A stretch of 64,000 nt of DNA from NCBI GenBank assembly GCA_034401135.1, contig JAWZSP010000003.1, forward strand, positions 3,968,001 to 4,032,000. The letters run 5' to 3'. The DNA is from Volutella citrinella. Its lineage: Eukaryota > Ascomycota > Sordariomycetes > Hypocreales > Nectriaceae. The position numbers and the translations under genes are program-made. The notes beneath the pieces were generated by a model, which had not been told where the DNA came from, searched no databases, and saw nothing but the letters and a program-made list of their open reading frames with translations. Of the stretch, positions 25,320 through 35,571 are shown in pieces (the stretch's first letter is position 1; each line of letters opens with the position of its first letter).

Positions 25320-26579
25320 CCTCGTCCGCAACGCGGTCATCCCTCCCCTGGTCCCGACTGTCGCAGGGGCTGAACCTTGGAAGCATCTAATGCGCTGCAC
25401 GTTACAGTTCGCACAGTTTTCGTGCAACTAATGCAAGTATTGCGCCACCCATTCTGGTGGCGCAATCTACACATTCATTGAATCTTTCTTACGCTCTTAC
25501 GCTCTTGACTTCTTCGGACTGCTATTAGCAGTCGACTCATCAGTATCTTCCAGAGGAAGGTGCGCCGACGAGTTACGATGCGATTCTCAATTCTATGTTA
25601 ACTAAGATGCCGTGTCATGGATGTACATGGCTGATGAGTCACGTTTTGCACGGAGGTCTTAATTATTTGTTAAGAAACAGCCACTGCAACCTTCTTCCCT
25701 TTTTATGGACTGCTCCGAGAGACGACACGAGTGCATGGGATGAGAGACAGCACTGCCTGTAATGACCCTCAGGCGGGAATGATGAGTTTGGGGTTGGTTG
25801 ACCCCACGCAATATGCTTTCCCTTTTGAAACAACCTTTGAAACCTTCCAACTGGAAGGGATGTTTCGGAACGAACAAGACGGCGGGAGATTTTATGACTT
25901 TATGACTTTTCATTATTCTTTTTTCAGTATTCTTTTTCAACCCTTTTTTCGGTTTGCTATTCTTTCTTCTGCTGCTCTTCAAAAGCGCCTAAGACGGTGT
26001 GTTTGGATTTGTTGCTTTAGTAGGTAACGACTTATGAAGGACAATAAAAGCTGTTTTCGAGGACTACAATACAACGCTACTAGACTTTTGCGCACACAAC
26101 TTGACTTTGCGAATTGACTGCATGAGAGGCTGGGTGGCGCAAGTCCACACGCATACGACCCTGCGCTGCTAATGCAAGATGGAATCAGAGCCACACTGTA
26201 TCTGCAGAGGTTGAGGGAAATCTGGGAATCCGCTGCAAGTCATGGATGCGTGGGCAGAGTTACGCGTAGTTTGCTGCACGCCATGTGGTGTGATCCGAGA
26301 TACAGATAGTAAGTACTATGCAGTTCCTCAATCAGCGTTGTTGACGGTTGTCCAGTCACGTGGTGGTCACTGCTTCCTGTTGCCAGGCCAACGGATAAAC
26401 AACGCCTCATACCTCACTAGGCCCTGAGCGCGTTTGGACTTCTTCGGACTCCTGACACGCAAAGTGCAGAAGCAGTGAGAAACGAAACACCCAAACAAAA
26501 AAAAAACCTTGTCTGCTCGCTTCATGATAGAGAGACATAGAGAATTGGCTCAGTCTCATTAGCCTATGCACGTCATACC
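25320..26579. other. stuA 3' flank and promoter of the spindle-pole gene
   Basis: A/T-richer noncoding DNA. It has a CGCTCTTA-type direct repeat near 25491 and a TTTATGAC repeat near 25890. A TGAGTCA bZIP site lies near 25634. I see no gene. Confidence 0.55.
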
Positions 26580-28715
26580 ATGGCTCTCCCACTATCGCCT
26601 GCACCAGCTTCTACTCTCAACATCCAGACTCCGCCAACTTCCAGGAGATACGACGCCTACGAGGTACAGGCGGTTTCAACCGAGGCGGACCTGATGAGCG
26701 AGCCCTCTGAGGGTTCTTCGCCATTTGTCCCGTCTATTACCGAGGCGAACAGGGCGAACCAGGAGAACGTTTCCCCTTCCAAGTCCCGACACTCACGTGT
26801 GCTCTCTGGCGCCACTCTTTCGCCCTTGAAGATCTTGAACGAGCACCGCGAGTCTGAGGATGACAAGTCACCCGAATCCTCGGGATCCGTTCGAAGCCAC
26901 CGTAAAATATCGCCGGTGAAGCGGTTTCCTGTTAAGGTCAGCAACCCCATCGACTCACCGCGATTCTCGCACGAACGAACCATGAGCCTGGACGAGGCTG
27001 TGCGACAAAACCAAGGCCTAAAACGCGCCATCGAGATTTTCGAAGACGAGCTGAGCGACATGGAAAACGAAGACGACGAGCACGACACCTCTTCGGGCAC
27101 GGTCAACATCACGCCACCTACAGCGATGGAGGTGGATGAAGCCGTAGACAGGGACGGGGCTCCAGGGATGGATGACACACTGGCTAGCACGTTCAGCACA
27201 TTTTCTGCCGTCCCGGGGATGACAATTCACTCCAAGCTGGGCCAGACGCCAAGCAAATACGGTGGTTTGACCCCCCAAGCGGATTCACCATCCCAGACTC
27301 CCAAGGCCAGGACTCAGCAAGACTCTGGCAACAGCACAACAAACCTGTTGGATTTCACCGATTCCCTGCGATTTCCACAAAGATCTTCGATGCGTGGGCC
27401 GCCCTCGCCGATCCGAACAGGGCACAGCATCGCAGCCACCCCTTCTCGTCAGCAGCTGACCAACCTCATCGACTTCGATATCCCACCGATGCCTACCCCC
27501 CGCAGCGTGCCCAGCATCACTGCCCGCGAGCTTGAATCCCTCAAGTCCAACTTTCTCTCTGAAATCAGCTCCCTCAAGGCCTCCCTCAGCGGTAAAGAGG
27601 CCGAGGTACACTCTCTTAAGAGCGCGGTCGGTGATGCTGAGAAGCGAGTGGGCGAGTCCTTGGAGCAACTGCGAGAGGAGCGTGCCCAGAAGGAACATCT
27701 TGGTGCCGAGAAGGAGGGCTGGGAGAACCGCGGGCGGGAGATGGAGGCTGTGCTTCGAAAGGTCAAGGACGAGATTGTCCTTGGACAGAAGGAGCGTGAC
27801 GAGCTTGAGCAGAAGCTAGAAGAGAGCGAGAAGAGGAGGGAGGCGGCCGAGATGATGCACCAAGAGGCCGAAAGCAAGATGGCTGGCATGCGCGCCGGAA
27901 AGGACTTGGAGAGGCCGTCGCCCGAAAAGTCCAAGGCTGGTGGTGACGCCTCAACAAACCACGAGGTCGAGATTGCCGTGGAGCGAGTCGCCCGGGAGCT
28001 CCACGCGCTGTACAAAAGCAAGCACGAGACCAAGGTAACGGCACTGAAGAAGTCGTACGAGTCGCGGTGGGAGAAAAGGGTCAAGGAACTCGAGGGGCGC
28101 ATCGAGGAACTGGGCGAGGAAAATGAGCGCCTCCGGGAAGGCCGTGACGCGACCATGACCAAGGTTGACCCGGATAGCACGATTGCCGAGGAGCGCAAAG
28201 CCCAAGCTGTGCGCGACAGCGCCGCCATCAGGGAGCTCAACGCCGATGTTCAGCGGCTGGAGGCAGTGGTACAAACAGTCCAGAACGACAACGAAACGCT
28301 CCGGGGCTTGCTGGAGAAGGAGCGCGTCGAGAAGGGCGAGCTGGTCCAGCTTGCAGAGGAAATGATGAGCATGCAGAGCTTTGTAACACAGACGCCAAAG
28401 CCACAAGCCGCGCCGCAGCCCCAGGCGGTGGCATCGCCATCGAGGCCGCACTCGCAGCCGCAACCGCAAACGCGATCCAAGGGTCAGCAGCACAGTGGGC
28501 CGTCCGAGGCCAAGACGCCCCGACGGACTGTCGAGAGTCTCAGGGCAGGCCCGAACCGCAGCTCTGGCCTAAGGGCACCGGGCTCCGGGCTGCGGGCGCC
28601 TCACGTCCGAACCGGGAGTGCTGGAGGACTGCCCCGGCCTGGCGGCGTGCCCCGGAGCGGCATCATGAACTCGATTGAGCGGATGGGGAGCTACAGGGGA
28701 CGAAATGCCGAGTAG
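26580..28715 (+). CDS. Coiled-coil spindle-pole-body protein, Cut12-like
   Basis: A 711-residue single-exon protein. The first 310 residues are Ser/Pro-rich and likely disordered, with several S/TP sites that could be phosphorylated. From about residue 315 (SITARELESLKSNFLSE) to about 600 it is strongly heptad-like and charged, so a long coiled coil interrupted near 440-460. The block EVEIAVERVARELHALYKSK through LKKSYESRWEKRVKELEG resembles the conserved part of fungal Cut12-type spindle-pole proteins, which help activate mitotic entry at the spindle pole body. The C-terminus is Pro/Gln/Arg-rich and basic. The start at 26580 has a favourable context (CCATGG). The family name is from recall of this conserved block; a generic coiled-coil scaffold protein is the alternative. 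Confidence 0.68.
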   Translation: MALPLSPAPASTLNIQTPPTSRRYDAYEVQAVSTEADLMSEPSEGSSPFVPSITEANRANQENVSPSKSRHSRVLSGATLSPLKILNEHRESEDDKSPESSGSVRSHRKISPVKRFPVKVSNPIDSPRFSHERTMSLDEAVRQNQGLKRAIEIFEDELSDMENEDDEHDTSSGTVNITPPTAMEVDEAVDRDGAPGMDDTLASTFSTFSAVPGMTIHSKLGQTPSKYGGLTPQADSPSQTPKARTQQDSGNSTTNLLDFTDSLRFPQRSSMRGPPSPIRTGHSIAATPSRQQLTNLIDFDIPPMPTPRSVPSITARELESLKSNFLSEISSLKASLSGKEAEVHSLKSAVGDAEKRVGESLEQLREERAQKEHLGAEKEGWENRGREMEAVLRKVKDEIVLGQKERDELEQKLEESEKRREAAEMMHQEAESKMAGMRAGKDLERPSPEKSKAGGDASTNHEVEIAVERVARELHALYKSKHETKVTALKKSYESRWEKRVKELEGRIEELGEENERLREGRDATMTKVDPDSTIAEERKAQAVRDSAAIRELNADVQRLEAVVQTVQNDNETLRGLLEKERVEKGELVQLAEEMMSMQSFVTQTPKPQAAPQPQAVASPSRPHSQPQPQTRSKGQQHSGPSEAKTPRRTVESLRAGPNRSSGLRAPGSGLRAPHVRTGSAGGLPRPGGVPRSGIMNSIERMGSYRGRNAE

Positions 28716-29473
28716 GGCTTTCATCGGTGTGACGACAAGAGGGGATAAATAATGTGAGGACTCATGACCAAACATAGGCGACGACACGGAGTTTGTTTCT
28801 TCTGTTTCTTGCAGGCGCAGATTTGGTTTGAAAGCCTGAGCCTGCTCTGAGCCGGGCCTGTGTGTTTTTAGGACTATGGTTCGTACTCATCAGCATGCCG
28901 ATAGTTAATGAATGTCAAGAATTGTGTGTTTTGCTGCCATCGTCTCTGTGTCCGCCATTGTATTTTGCATTGACGCGTTGAGTGAAGGTCCACCGCCCAA
29001 ATGTGGCAGGTCGTCAAAAGGCCATTTCAAGCTCGTACTCGCAACTTGCTTCTCGAAAGGATTGTGTCGACAGTCATTTTTAGCACACAGGCCCGACGAG
29101 GTTTGTCATCCACGGATCAAGAACGAGTGAGATTGGGCCGTCTTGGCGCTCGTGGTGGAGATGGACGGGGAGAAGTCTGGCCGAAACGTCTGGGGATCGC
29201 GGCTGACGGTGGGGCACATTATTCATCTCTGGTCCCAAGTTGAGCCGACGAGGGAGGATGTGAGTGAAGGAGATGTGGCGGAGGCCGTGTACGGTGAAGA
29301 GACAATCAATCAATCAATAGAGAGAGGTTGCTGTTTATAGATAATCGCGTGTATAAAGACCAGATGGAGCTGCCGATGAGATGAGGTTGACCATCGGCTT
29401 GACTTGATATCAACCAACACCAACTCCCAGGAACCAACAATAAAAACCTCACGGAGAATACAAACCAGCCAAC
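28716..29473. other. Intergenic region upstream of the Rid-family gene
   Basis: Noncoding DNA holding the 3' flank of the spindle-pole gene and the promoter of the Rid-family gene. It includes an AATC repeat near 29306-29320. I see no gene. Confidence 0.55.
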
Positions 29474-29974
29474 ATGTCTAGCCTCAAGTATTATCAGTAC
29501 CCCGGCATCGGCGAGTGGATGGCGGCAAACCTCGGCTACAGCCAGGCAGTCCGCGTGGGCGACCGCATCGAGTGCTCTGGCCAGGGTAAGTGGCTACACA
29601 GAAACTCCCGTCCTTCACTCACTTATTCTAACTTGGGATGCGCTCATCTTGTAGGAGGCTGGAGGGCTGAGGGCGAGTCCATCTCGTTCCCGTCAGACCT
29701 GGCCGAGGAGGTGGAACAGGCGTTCCGCAACGTCGAGACGGCGCTCAAGGACGCCGGGGGCAAGGGCTGGTCTCAGGTGTTCCGGGTCAACTCGTATCAC
29801 ACGGCCCTGACGCCCGAGCTGACGGCCATCATGACGCAGAGCTTCCGCCGCTGGATTCCGGACCAGAAGCCCATCTGGACGCAGATTGGCGTGGCCAAGC
29901 TGGGCGCCGACGACATGAATGTCGAGATTGAGGTGGTGGCGTACGATCCCGAGGGAGCCAAGAGCCAGCAATAA
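29474..29974 (+). CDS. Rid-family (YjgF/YER057c/UK114) protein
   Basis: A 143-residue protein of the YjgF/UK114 trimeric fold. Exons are 29474-29585 and 29655-29974. The 69-nt intron has donor GTAAGT, a CTAAC branch point and a TAG acceptor, and it joins ECSGQG/GWRAEG. The fold is recognisable from RIECSGQGG, DLAEEVEQAFRNVETALKDA and the C-terminal strand MNVEIEVVAYDP. In RidA enzymes a conserved Arg (Arg105 in E. coli) binds the imine substrate. Aligning KPIWTQIGVAKL with that region places Trp112 there, so imine deaminase activity is doubtful. It may belong to a non-RidA subgroup of unknown function. The intron is a multiple of three and has no in-frame stop, so its retention would add 23 residues. 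The gene is convergent with the small secreted-protein gene. Confidence 0.88.
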   Translation: MSSLKYYQYPGIGEWMAANLGYSQAVRVGDRIECSGQGKWLHRNSRPSLTYSNLGCAHLVGGWRAEGESISFPSDLAEEVEQAFRNVETALKDAGGKGWSQVFRVNSYHTALTPELTAIMTQSFRRWIPDQKPIWTQIGVAKLGADDMNVEIEVVAYDPEGAKSQQ

Positions 29975-30373
29975 GAATGGGACAGTCAGGAGGAATGAAT
30001 GCTTCTTGGTTTGCATACGTGACCGGCACACCATGCTGAATTGGGGGGACGGGCAGACGGGCAGCAGCTGCTAGTGCGGCGCCTTGTCTCTATCTGTCTA
30101 GACAGAATGTGGGGATATCATACCAGAAGGAAGTTGAAGGAGACGGAGAAGCAGAAAATAGCTTCTGAAAACACCATGACCATTGATCACCAGTTCACCC
30201 TCCTTTACCACATCAAGTCCACTCGAGTCTGGCCTTCTGGTTCTGCGCAGCTGGTGCCGTGTTTCAGGGAGAGGGAGAGAGAGAGTGTGTGTGTATGTGT
30301 GTGTGTGCGCGTGTAACCCCAGCGATGTGCACTGCCAACGGTAACACAGCATTTGTTTGTTCAGGCGCTCTCT
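29975..30373. other. Intergenic DNA between convergent genes
   Basis: Shared 3' flank of the Rid-family and secreted-protein genes. It holds a compound GA/GT microsatellite at 30269-30314 and no gene. Confidence 0.6.
30269..30314. repeat. Compound (GA)n(GT)n microsatellite
   Basis: A GA-rich run from 30269 passes into GT repeats up to 30314. Confidence 0.9.
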
Positions 30374-30952
30374 TTACTTGGGGCCGGTGCACTTGATCGA
30401 CTTTGCCTTGCGGAGCTTGGAGCGGGTAGCCCACTTGAATTTCTCCGCCTTGCCCTTGCAATTATCCTCACTTGGAGCAAGGTGGAACGGTCAGCGGCTG
30501 GGCCAAGAACTAGGGAGCGATCCGGAGGAAACCCCACGAGGGGCGATCCGGGGTTGGAGGACTCACCTGTAGATCTTACACACATCGGGAGGGTACAGAG
30601 CGACGGCGCCGACGTTCTTTCGGCTGCTGATGCGTCAGAGTCTTGTGCTTGTGACGAGGGGAGCTGAGGCAAGCTCAGGTGCCGGCACGGGGGCGAAACT
30701 TACACGGCTCCCGTCAACTTGATGCACTTGTTTCCCGTCGTGATGTCTTGGTACGGCCCGCCAAAGCCAGACTCCTTGTATACTCTTCCCTGTTAGAGGG
30801 GAGAGGAGAGCACGTCAGCGATGCCTGTCCAGTGCTGCCAGGGAGGGTGGAGGGCGGAGGGAGAAGGGGAAACGAACGAAGGGAAGGATCCGTGCCGGCG
30901 CCGCCAGGGCACTCGCGGCCAGCGCAAGGGCAAAGAGTCCGGTGATCTGCAT
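30374..30952 (-). CDS. Small secreted cysteine-containing basic protein
   Basis: A four-exon gene too fragmented for simple ORF calling. Exons in transcription order are 30878-30952, 30704-30789, 30567-30623 and 30374-30470, giving 104 residues. The N-terminus MQITGLFALALAASALAAPA is a clear signal peptide. The mature part is about 85 residues, basic (many Lys), with four Cys in the contexts NKCIKLTG, PDVCKIYS, EDNCKGK and SIKCTGPK, enough for two disulfides. Donors are GTTCGT (weakest), GTAAGT and GTGAGT; acceptors are CAG, CAG and AAG. All three phases agree and the frame stays open to a TAA at 30374. The second acceptor is a CAGCAG tandem. I do not recognise the family. It is probably an extracellular or effector-like protein; the function is unknown. 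The exon 1 donor is the least certain boundary. Confidence 0.72.
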
Positions 30953-32240
30953 TGCGAAGAAGAAGACGATGGAGTAGAGATGGAGATGTCAAGGGAGCGC
31001 GTCCGAGGTGTAGTTGCTGCTGGTGGTGAGTGTGGAGAGTTGGTGACCTGACTGCTGGGCTGCCGGCGACAACGGGAGATAGATATACTACTAGTCGCAC
31101 AGCCTCTCCTGTTGCGCACACAAAAAGGAGGAGACGTAGTGGAAGAGAGCCGACAAACGTTGTTGGAAGCCTGAAACGCAGTGCATCCCGACGCCCGCCA
31201 CGGCTGGCCGCTGCACAGTGATATACCTGCGACTTGGAAGCTCTTGCCAATTTCTCTGGAATGCGCCTTCCCGACGGTCTCAGGCTACGGACCTAGGCTC
31301 AACCCAAATGGAGGATGCACCTTCCCAAATGGACGTTGCAGCGGCGGCGTCGTTGGCAGCTGAAGCGTTGGCCGTAGCCCACACTCCTGGAATGCCGGCC
31401 TCTGGAGGGAATTCCTGGCTGGGTCTGGGCCATTGCCCAGCTATGATGCAACAATAGTGCGTCGCAGAGTGAGGATGCTCAATAACTCAATCTTTGGCAG
31501 CTCGCAGCTCCCCCTCATCATAGATTCATGGCGCGGGCAGCCACAGCCAGGGAGGCGGATGAAACAGGCAAACAAACAGACAGACGTCGTGGCTCGAAAA
31601 CCGGGGTCGGAGCCGTCGTCCGCGATGGCACGTCGAACCTCGAGAAGGGGGAACCGCCGTCGCACAGATGGCAGACGGACATGGACATATCTTGAGGGGT
31701 TCGTCGTCTCATCCTGATCATGGTTGTCTCTGCCCACACATCCTCATTCTCTGCCCAGTGCCCGCCCGTTAGCTCATTGCTTAATTGGTTGACTGATTGG
31801 TTGCTTCATCTAGACTCTCTTGTTGTTGTTGGTTGCAGTAATCATCCGTATTTTTCTTACATGAGGCGGCGTCGCCAACCGCACGAGCAAGCCTTTCACA
31901 GCCCTTTCAAGGGGACCGACCGGTGCCCCTGCAGACGGCCCTCAAATTAAGACATGCCTCCTCAGCTCGCTACGAGCTAGATTGCTTCAAGCACCAACGC
32001 GTGAATGTAGTTTCATCCGGCCCAGTCGTCACAGGAAACCAGTTCCCTCGACTGCCGTTCGCCTCCTACTCGACCCTTCCCCCCCAATCCAGACCCGATT
32101 GCACTTGTAGCATCGGGGGTTCCTAACCGTGCCCCCCCCTTTTTTTTGTTTCGCATAATCCTCCTCCGTCAGATTTTTGGGGAAAATAAACGACAACATC
32201 AGAGGAACAAAGCCCGCGATCCAAGCTCCATGTCCTGCTC
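30953..32240. other. Promoter of the secreted-protein gene and intergenic DNA
   Basis: Upstream region of the secreted-protein gene and 3' flank of the amidohydrolase gene. No supported gene; open frames here are short and overlap on both strands. Confidence 0.55.
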
Positions 32241-33339
32241 TCACAGCTTATACGCCTTCTTTGCTGTACCGCCAAAGATCATGGCCCGCTCCTCATCGCC
32301 TAGTGTTGCCATCCAGCACATGCGTTCCACGACACTGCGCCAGCGGGGAAAGGCATCTTTGGCCCCGACGGTGCACACTGGCCAATCACTGCCGAACATG
32401 GTGCGCCCAGAGCCAAAGGTGGCCAGGATGATGCCCAGCCAACCAAACATGGCCTCGAAGATGTTGTTGGCCGATTGGTTCTTGAGCGAGTCGGGCATCT
32501 CGGAGAAGCCACCCGAGAGCTTCATGTAGACGTGGGAATCCTTGCTGAGGGCATAGATGGCCGTGCGCCACGCGGCGAAGCTGGGGTCCGACGTGATGTT
32601 GCAGACGGAGAGGTCGGGCTTGCAGAGGTGGTCTGCCTCGTTAGCCTAACGTAACATAACAAAGAAGACACTAGGTTTGGGATAGCATACTCAAGACCAG
32701 GGTGACCTTCTCGTCTTCCGGGACGCCATCGTGGACGCGGTCGACAAACGCAATAAGTTCATCAAGCTGCTTCTTGCCGCGACGGTGCTGGTCGACGCCG
32801 ACGTCAAAGACGAAGCCACGGCGGCCGAGGAGCTTGACGCTCTCGATAAAGTCGTCCTTCAACATGGTTCCGTGGGGCTTGTCCTGCACCAGGTAGCGGA
32901 AACCCTTGACCTTGGGCCAGGCCTCGCCCGCCGCCTCCTTGACTTTGTCCAGGTACTGCTCCATGGCAGCGACGCCGCTGGGTAGAGGTGCCCAGGGGAC
33001 CAGACCGAGACAAAGCTTCGCATCGTCGGCGCCATGGCCCTCCCCATCGCGAGGCTGGCCGAGGGCTGCACGGCTCATGAAGGAGACTTCGGAGAGGGGC
33101 CCGGCCCATCCCGAACCGTCGGAAACACCCGACTCAAGGTCATTCTTGCGATCCGTCTCGACAAAGATGTAGCCCAACAGGTTCGGGGTCAGCTTTGCGG
33201 CCTCGCGGTACTCGTCGACGGACTGCTGCTTGTAGAGAGGGTGGTCGGGCTTGTTCCAGGCAAGCTCGTCGAGCTCGGACTCGGGGAAGAGGTGGATGTG
33301 TGAGTCGATGATGGGGAGGAGGATCTGGTCGTCGGCCAT
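32241..33339 (-). CDS. Amidohydrolase-2 family metal-dependent hydrolase
   Basis: A 346-residue TIM-barrel amidohydrolase (amidohydrolase 2 family), related to lactonases of sugar-acid catabolism such as L-rhamnono-gamma-lactonase. Exons are 32691-33339 and 32632-32241. The 58-nt intron (donor GTATGC, branch GCTAAC, acceptor CAG) joins VTLVL/NHLCKPD. The HxH metal motif is DSHIHLF at residues 12-18. Further landmarks are FDVGVDQH, the NHLCKPD His, MKLSGGFSE and the late Asp of MFGSDWPVC. The length is normal for the family. Substrate cannot be fixed from sequence, and no sugar-catabolic neighbours are present. The ATG at 33339 opens directly before the first barrel strand. Confidence 0.82.
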
Positions 33340-34653
33340 GGTTGCGGGCGTGCCTTGGCGTCTTTGGGAAGATAGCTTGGAGGGGTGCGGGCTGTGAAGC
33401 TGGAGTGGCGAAGCTCTGAGACGAGGGGCTCCAAGTGCAGTAGACGCAATCGCGCAGCGCTGAATGGCCTTCCAATTCTAGGAGACTCGCTGATTAGGTA
33501 GGAGAGGTGGGCACGGAAGAATTGCGATGATGGTGATGACGATGATGAAATGAACAGACGGCTCAATTGTCTGCCCCTGGTGAAGTCGGTGAAGCTGCCG
33601 TCCCCCACACGCTGGGCTGTTTCTTGGGCTGGACCTACCCCGCCATCCGCGCCCATCTCTCCCGTCGCCCATTGCTCAAGGCTCAGCAGCCAGCGCTAGT
33701 GCACAATGTAGTAGTGGGTGCACCAAGACAGTTGCTGATCCCACTAGACTTGAGACCGCACAACCCAGCCGCAACATTGTACCGAAAGGCCGAAGACTCC
33801 TCATTTAGTACCCGACTACTACGATGCTCGCAAGCTCGCAAAACGCCCGGGATTTTTGCACTTCCGGGTTCGTACTTCTGTCTTAGCAATTGGGCCTGAA
33901 CTTGCCCAATCGGCAAAGCAACACTCGCACTCGACTAATACATGTATATATGTACACTTCATGGACTTAGGGGGCTCAGATTTGTCAGTTTAATGGATAG
34001 ATTCAATTGTCCTCTAAACCTAAGGGAGGCAGCTACTATTGCTTGTAATTCGCTGCTCCGTGTACAAATGTACCATTGTGGGTATGCGTGTATCATCATC
34101 ATCGTTAAAAAAAGGTCATGATACTTCATCTCAGTGGCTAGCACAGACCATCCTCAGAAGCAGGTCCGAAACCAAATCCAACTTGGCAAAATACTAGTGT
34201 GGGCATCCTGTCCTCGTCATGAGAGCACGCCAGACAGGATCCACCAGCGCTTGTCATTCCTCGCTGGACCACCCTGGGAAAGGGGGGGGCAAACGCGCGC
34301 AGGAAGCGCGGCCCAGTTTGTGGCAGCCGACGAGGAGAAGCATGAAAAGCAAAAAAGTCAACGCAGGCACAGCTGGAGGAGCCGTGGCTGCGGACTGGTC
34401 GCAGCATCGACCGATTGGGAGCGCTCCCGCCGGCGCAGAGGCAACAGTCCAAGGCCGGCTTGGCGTGCCGTCCGCGCAGCGGGAGCAGAAGCCGTAAAGA
34501 GCAAAAGATTGTGCTTGATTTACAACAACAACGGGGGTCGAGGCAGCCCGGCGCGAGAGTGTTCGCAGCGGCGGGCGGCTCGAGACAAGGAGTGGACGGC
34601 CGACAGGAGACGATGCCCCTTCAACCTCCGACGTCTGTGGTCTGGGTGGGCAT
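33340..34653. other. Intergenic region between amidohydrolase and EsdC-like genes
   Basis: Promoter of the amidohydrolase gene and 3' flank of the EsdC-like gene. I see no gene. The open frames at 33189-33656 and 34134-34697 lack any motif. Confidence 0.55.
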
Positions 34654-35571
34654 TCACTGGACAACCATTCCGTGGCGGCGGGAGCCGGTGGGCTTGACGG
34701 GCTCGTACTCGTCCTCGCTTCCGCTGGAGCACAGTGAGCTGTCGTCGTCGTAGCCGCAGCGCATGCCGCCGCAGTCGATCTTGACGCGCTCGCCCTTGCG
34801 GGTGATGCCGTAGCGCTCACACGTGCAGCTGGTGTAGTCGGAGCCGGGCGTGCTGTAGCCGGAGAGGGACGAGTTGGGTGACGAGCTGTCGGAACGGTAG
34901 GACAGGGACGAGCCAGTGGAGGAGACCGGGGACTGGGTGTAGTCAGACACGACGTACTCGTCGAGGCCGGCGCTGCCGAAGCGGGCGGTGAGCTCCTCGA
35001 GCTCCTCGTTGTCCATGTAGTCGGCGTCCAGGATGTTCTTGGTGGCGTGGGGAGACATGGGCTTGGGCGCCTGGATCTCGGACACGGACAGGGGGCGGCC
35101 CTTGGGAATGTCGACGGACAGATGGCGCGAAGGGCGGCGCTCCTTGGAGGAGGAAGAATGGCGGGAAGAGCTCTTGCTGCTGGACTTGGACGACGACTTG
35201 GACGACGACTTGGAGGAAGACTTGGAGGAAGACTTGGACGACGACGACTTGGACTTGGAAGACCTGTGACCTTCCTCGGGGACGTCGAGGATGTTGAGCT
35301 CTCGGCCAGTGGTGGGCTCGACAGTGGAGTCAACGCTGGGGTTGTGGGCGACGTGGTAGCCGTCGATGATGTAGTAGTACCAGTAGCGCTGGCCGGCCTC
35401 GAGGCTGGAGTTCTGGAAGCGGAAAGTGCCCTTCCACGAGCCAGACTTGGACGAGGACTTGTCTTTGGAGAGCGGGAGCTGGCCAGTGTAGCCGTCCCAC
35501 GAGCCGAGAAGGTGGACGGTCTTGACTCCAGAGGAGACGCGGAGAGAGAAGGAGAGCTGGACAGACGACAT
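34654..35571 (-). CDS. EsdC-like glycogen-binding (CBM48) protein
   Basis: A 305-residue single-exon protein. Residues about 3-96 form an AMPK-beta-type glycogen-binding domain (CBM48): VHLLGSWDGYTGQLPLSKD, SWKGTFRF, YWYYYIIDGYHVAHNP. Residues about 103-142 are a KSSS repeat tract. The C-terminal half has an acidic block (DADYMDNEELEELTARFG), a Ser-rich stretch and a Cys-containing end (CTCERYGITRKGERV, CGGMRCGYDDDSSLC). This arrangement matches fungal EsdC-type proteins, first described in A. nidulans as an early sexual development marker. There is no kinase-interacting C-terminal domain of the Gal83/AMPK-beta type, so it is unlikely to be the SNF1 beta subunit. The role of the C-terminal half is unknown. 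Confidence 0.8.
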   Translation of the reverse strand: MSSVQLSFSLRVSSGVKTVHLLGSWDGYTGQLPLSKDKSSSKSGSWKGTFRFQNSSLEAGQRYWYYYIIDGYHVAHNPSVDSTVEPTTGRELNILDVPEEGHRSSKSKSSSSKSSSKSSSKSSSKSSSKSSSKSSSRHSSSSKERRPSRHLSVDIPKGRPLSVSEIQAPKPMSPHATKNILDADYMDNEELEELTARFGSAGLDEYVVSDYTQSPVSSTGSSLSYRSDSSSPNSSLSGYSTPGSDYTSCTCERYGITRKGERVKIDCGGMRCGYDDDSSLCSSGSEDEYEPVKPTGSRRHGMVVQ

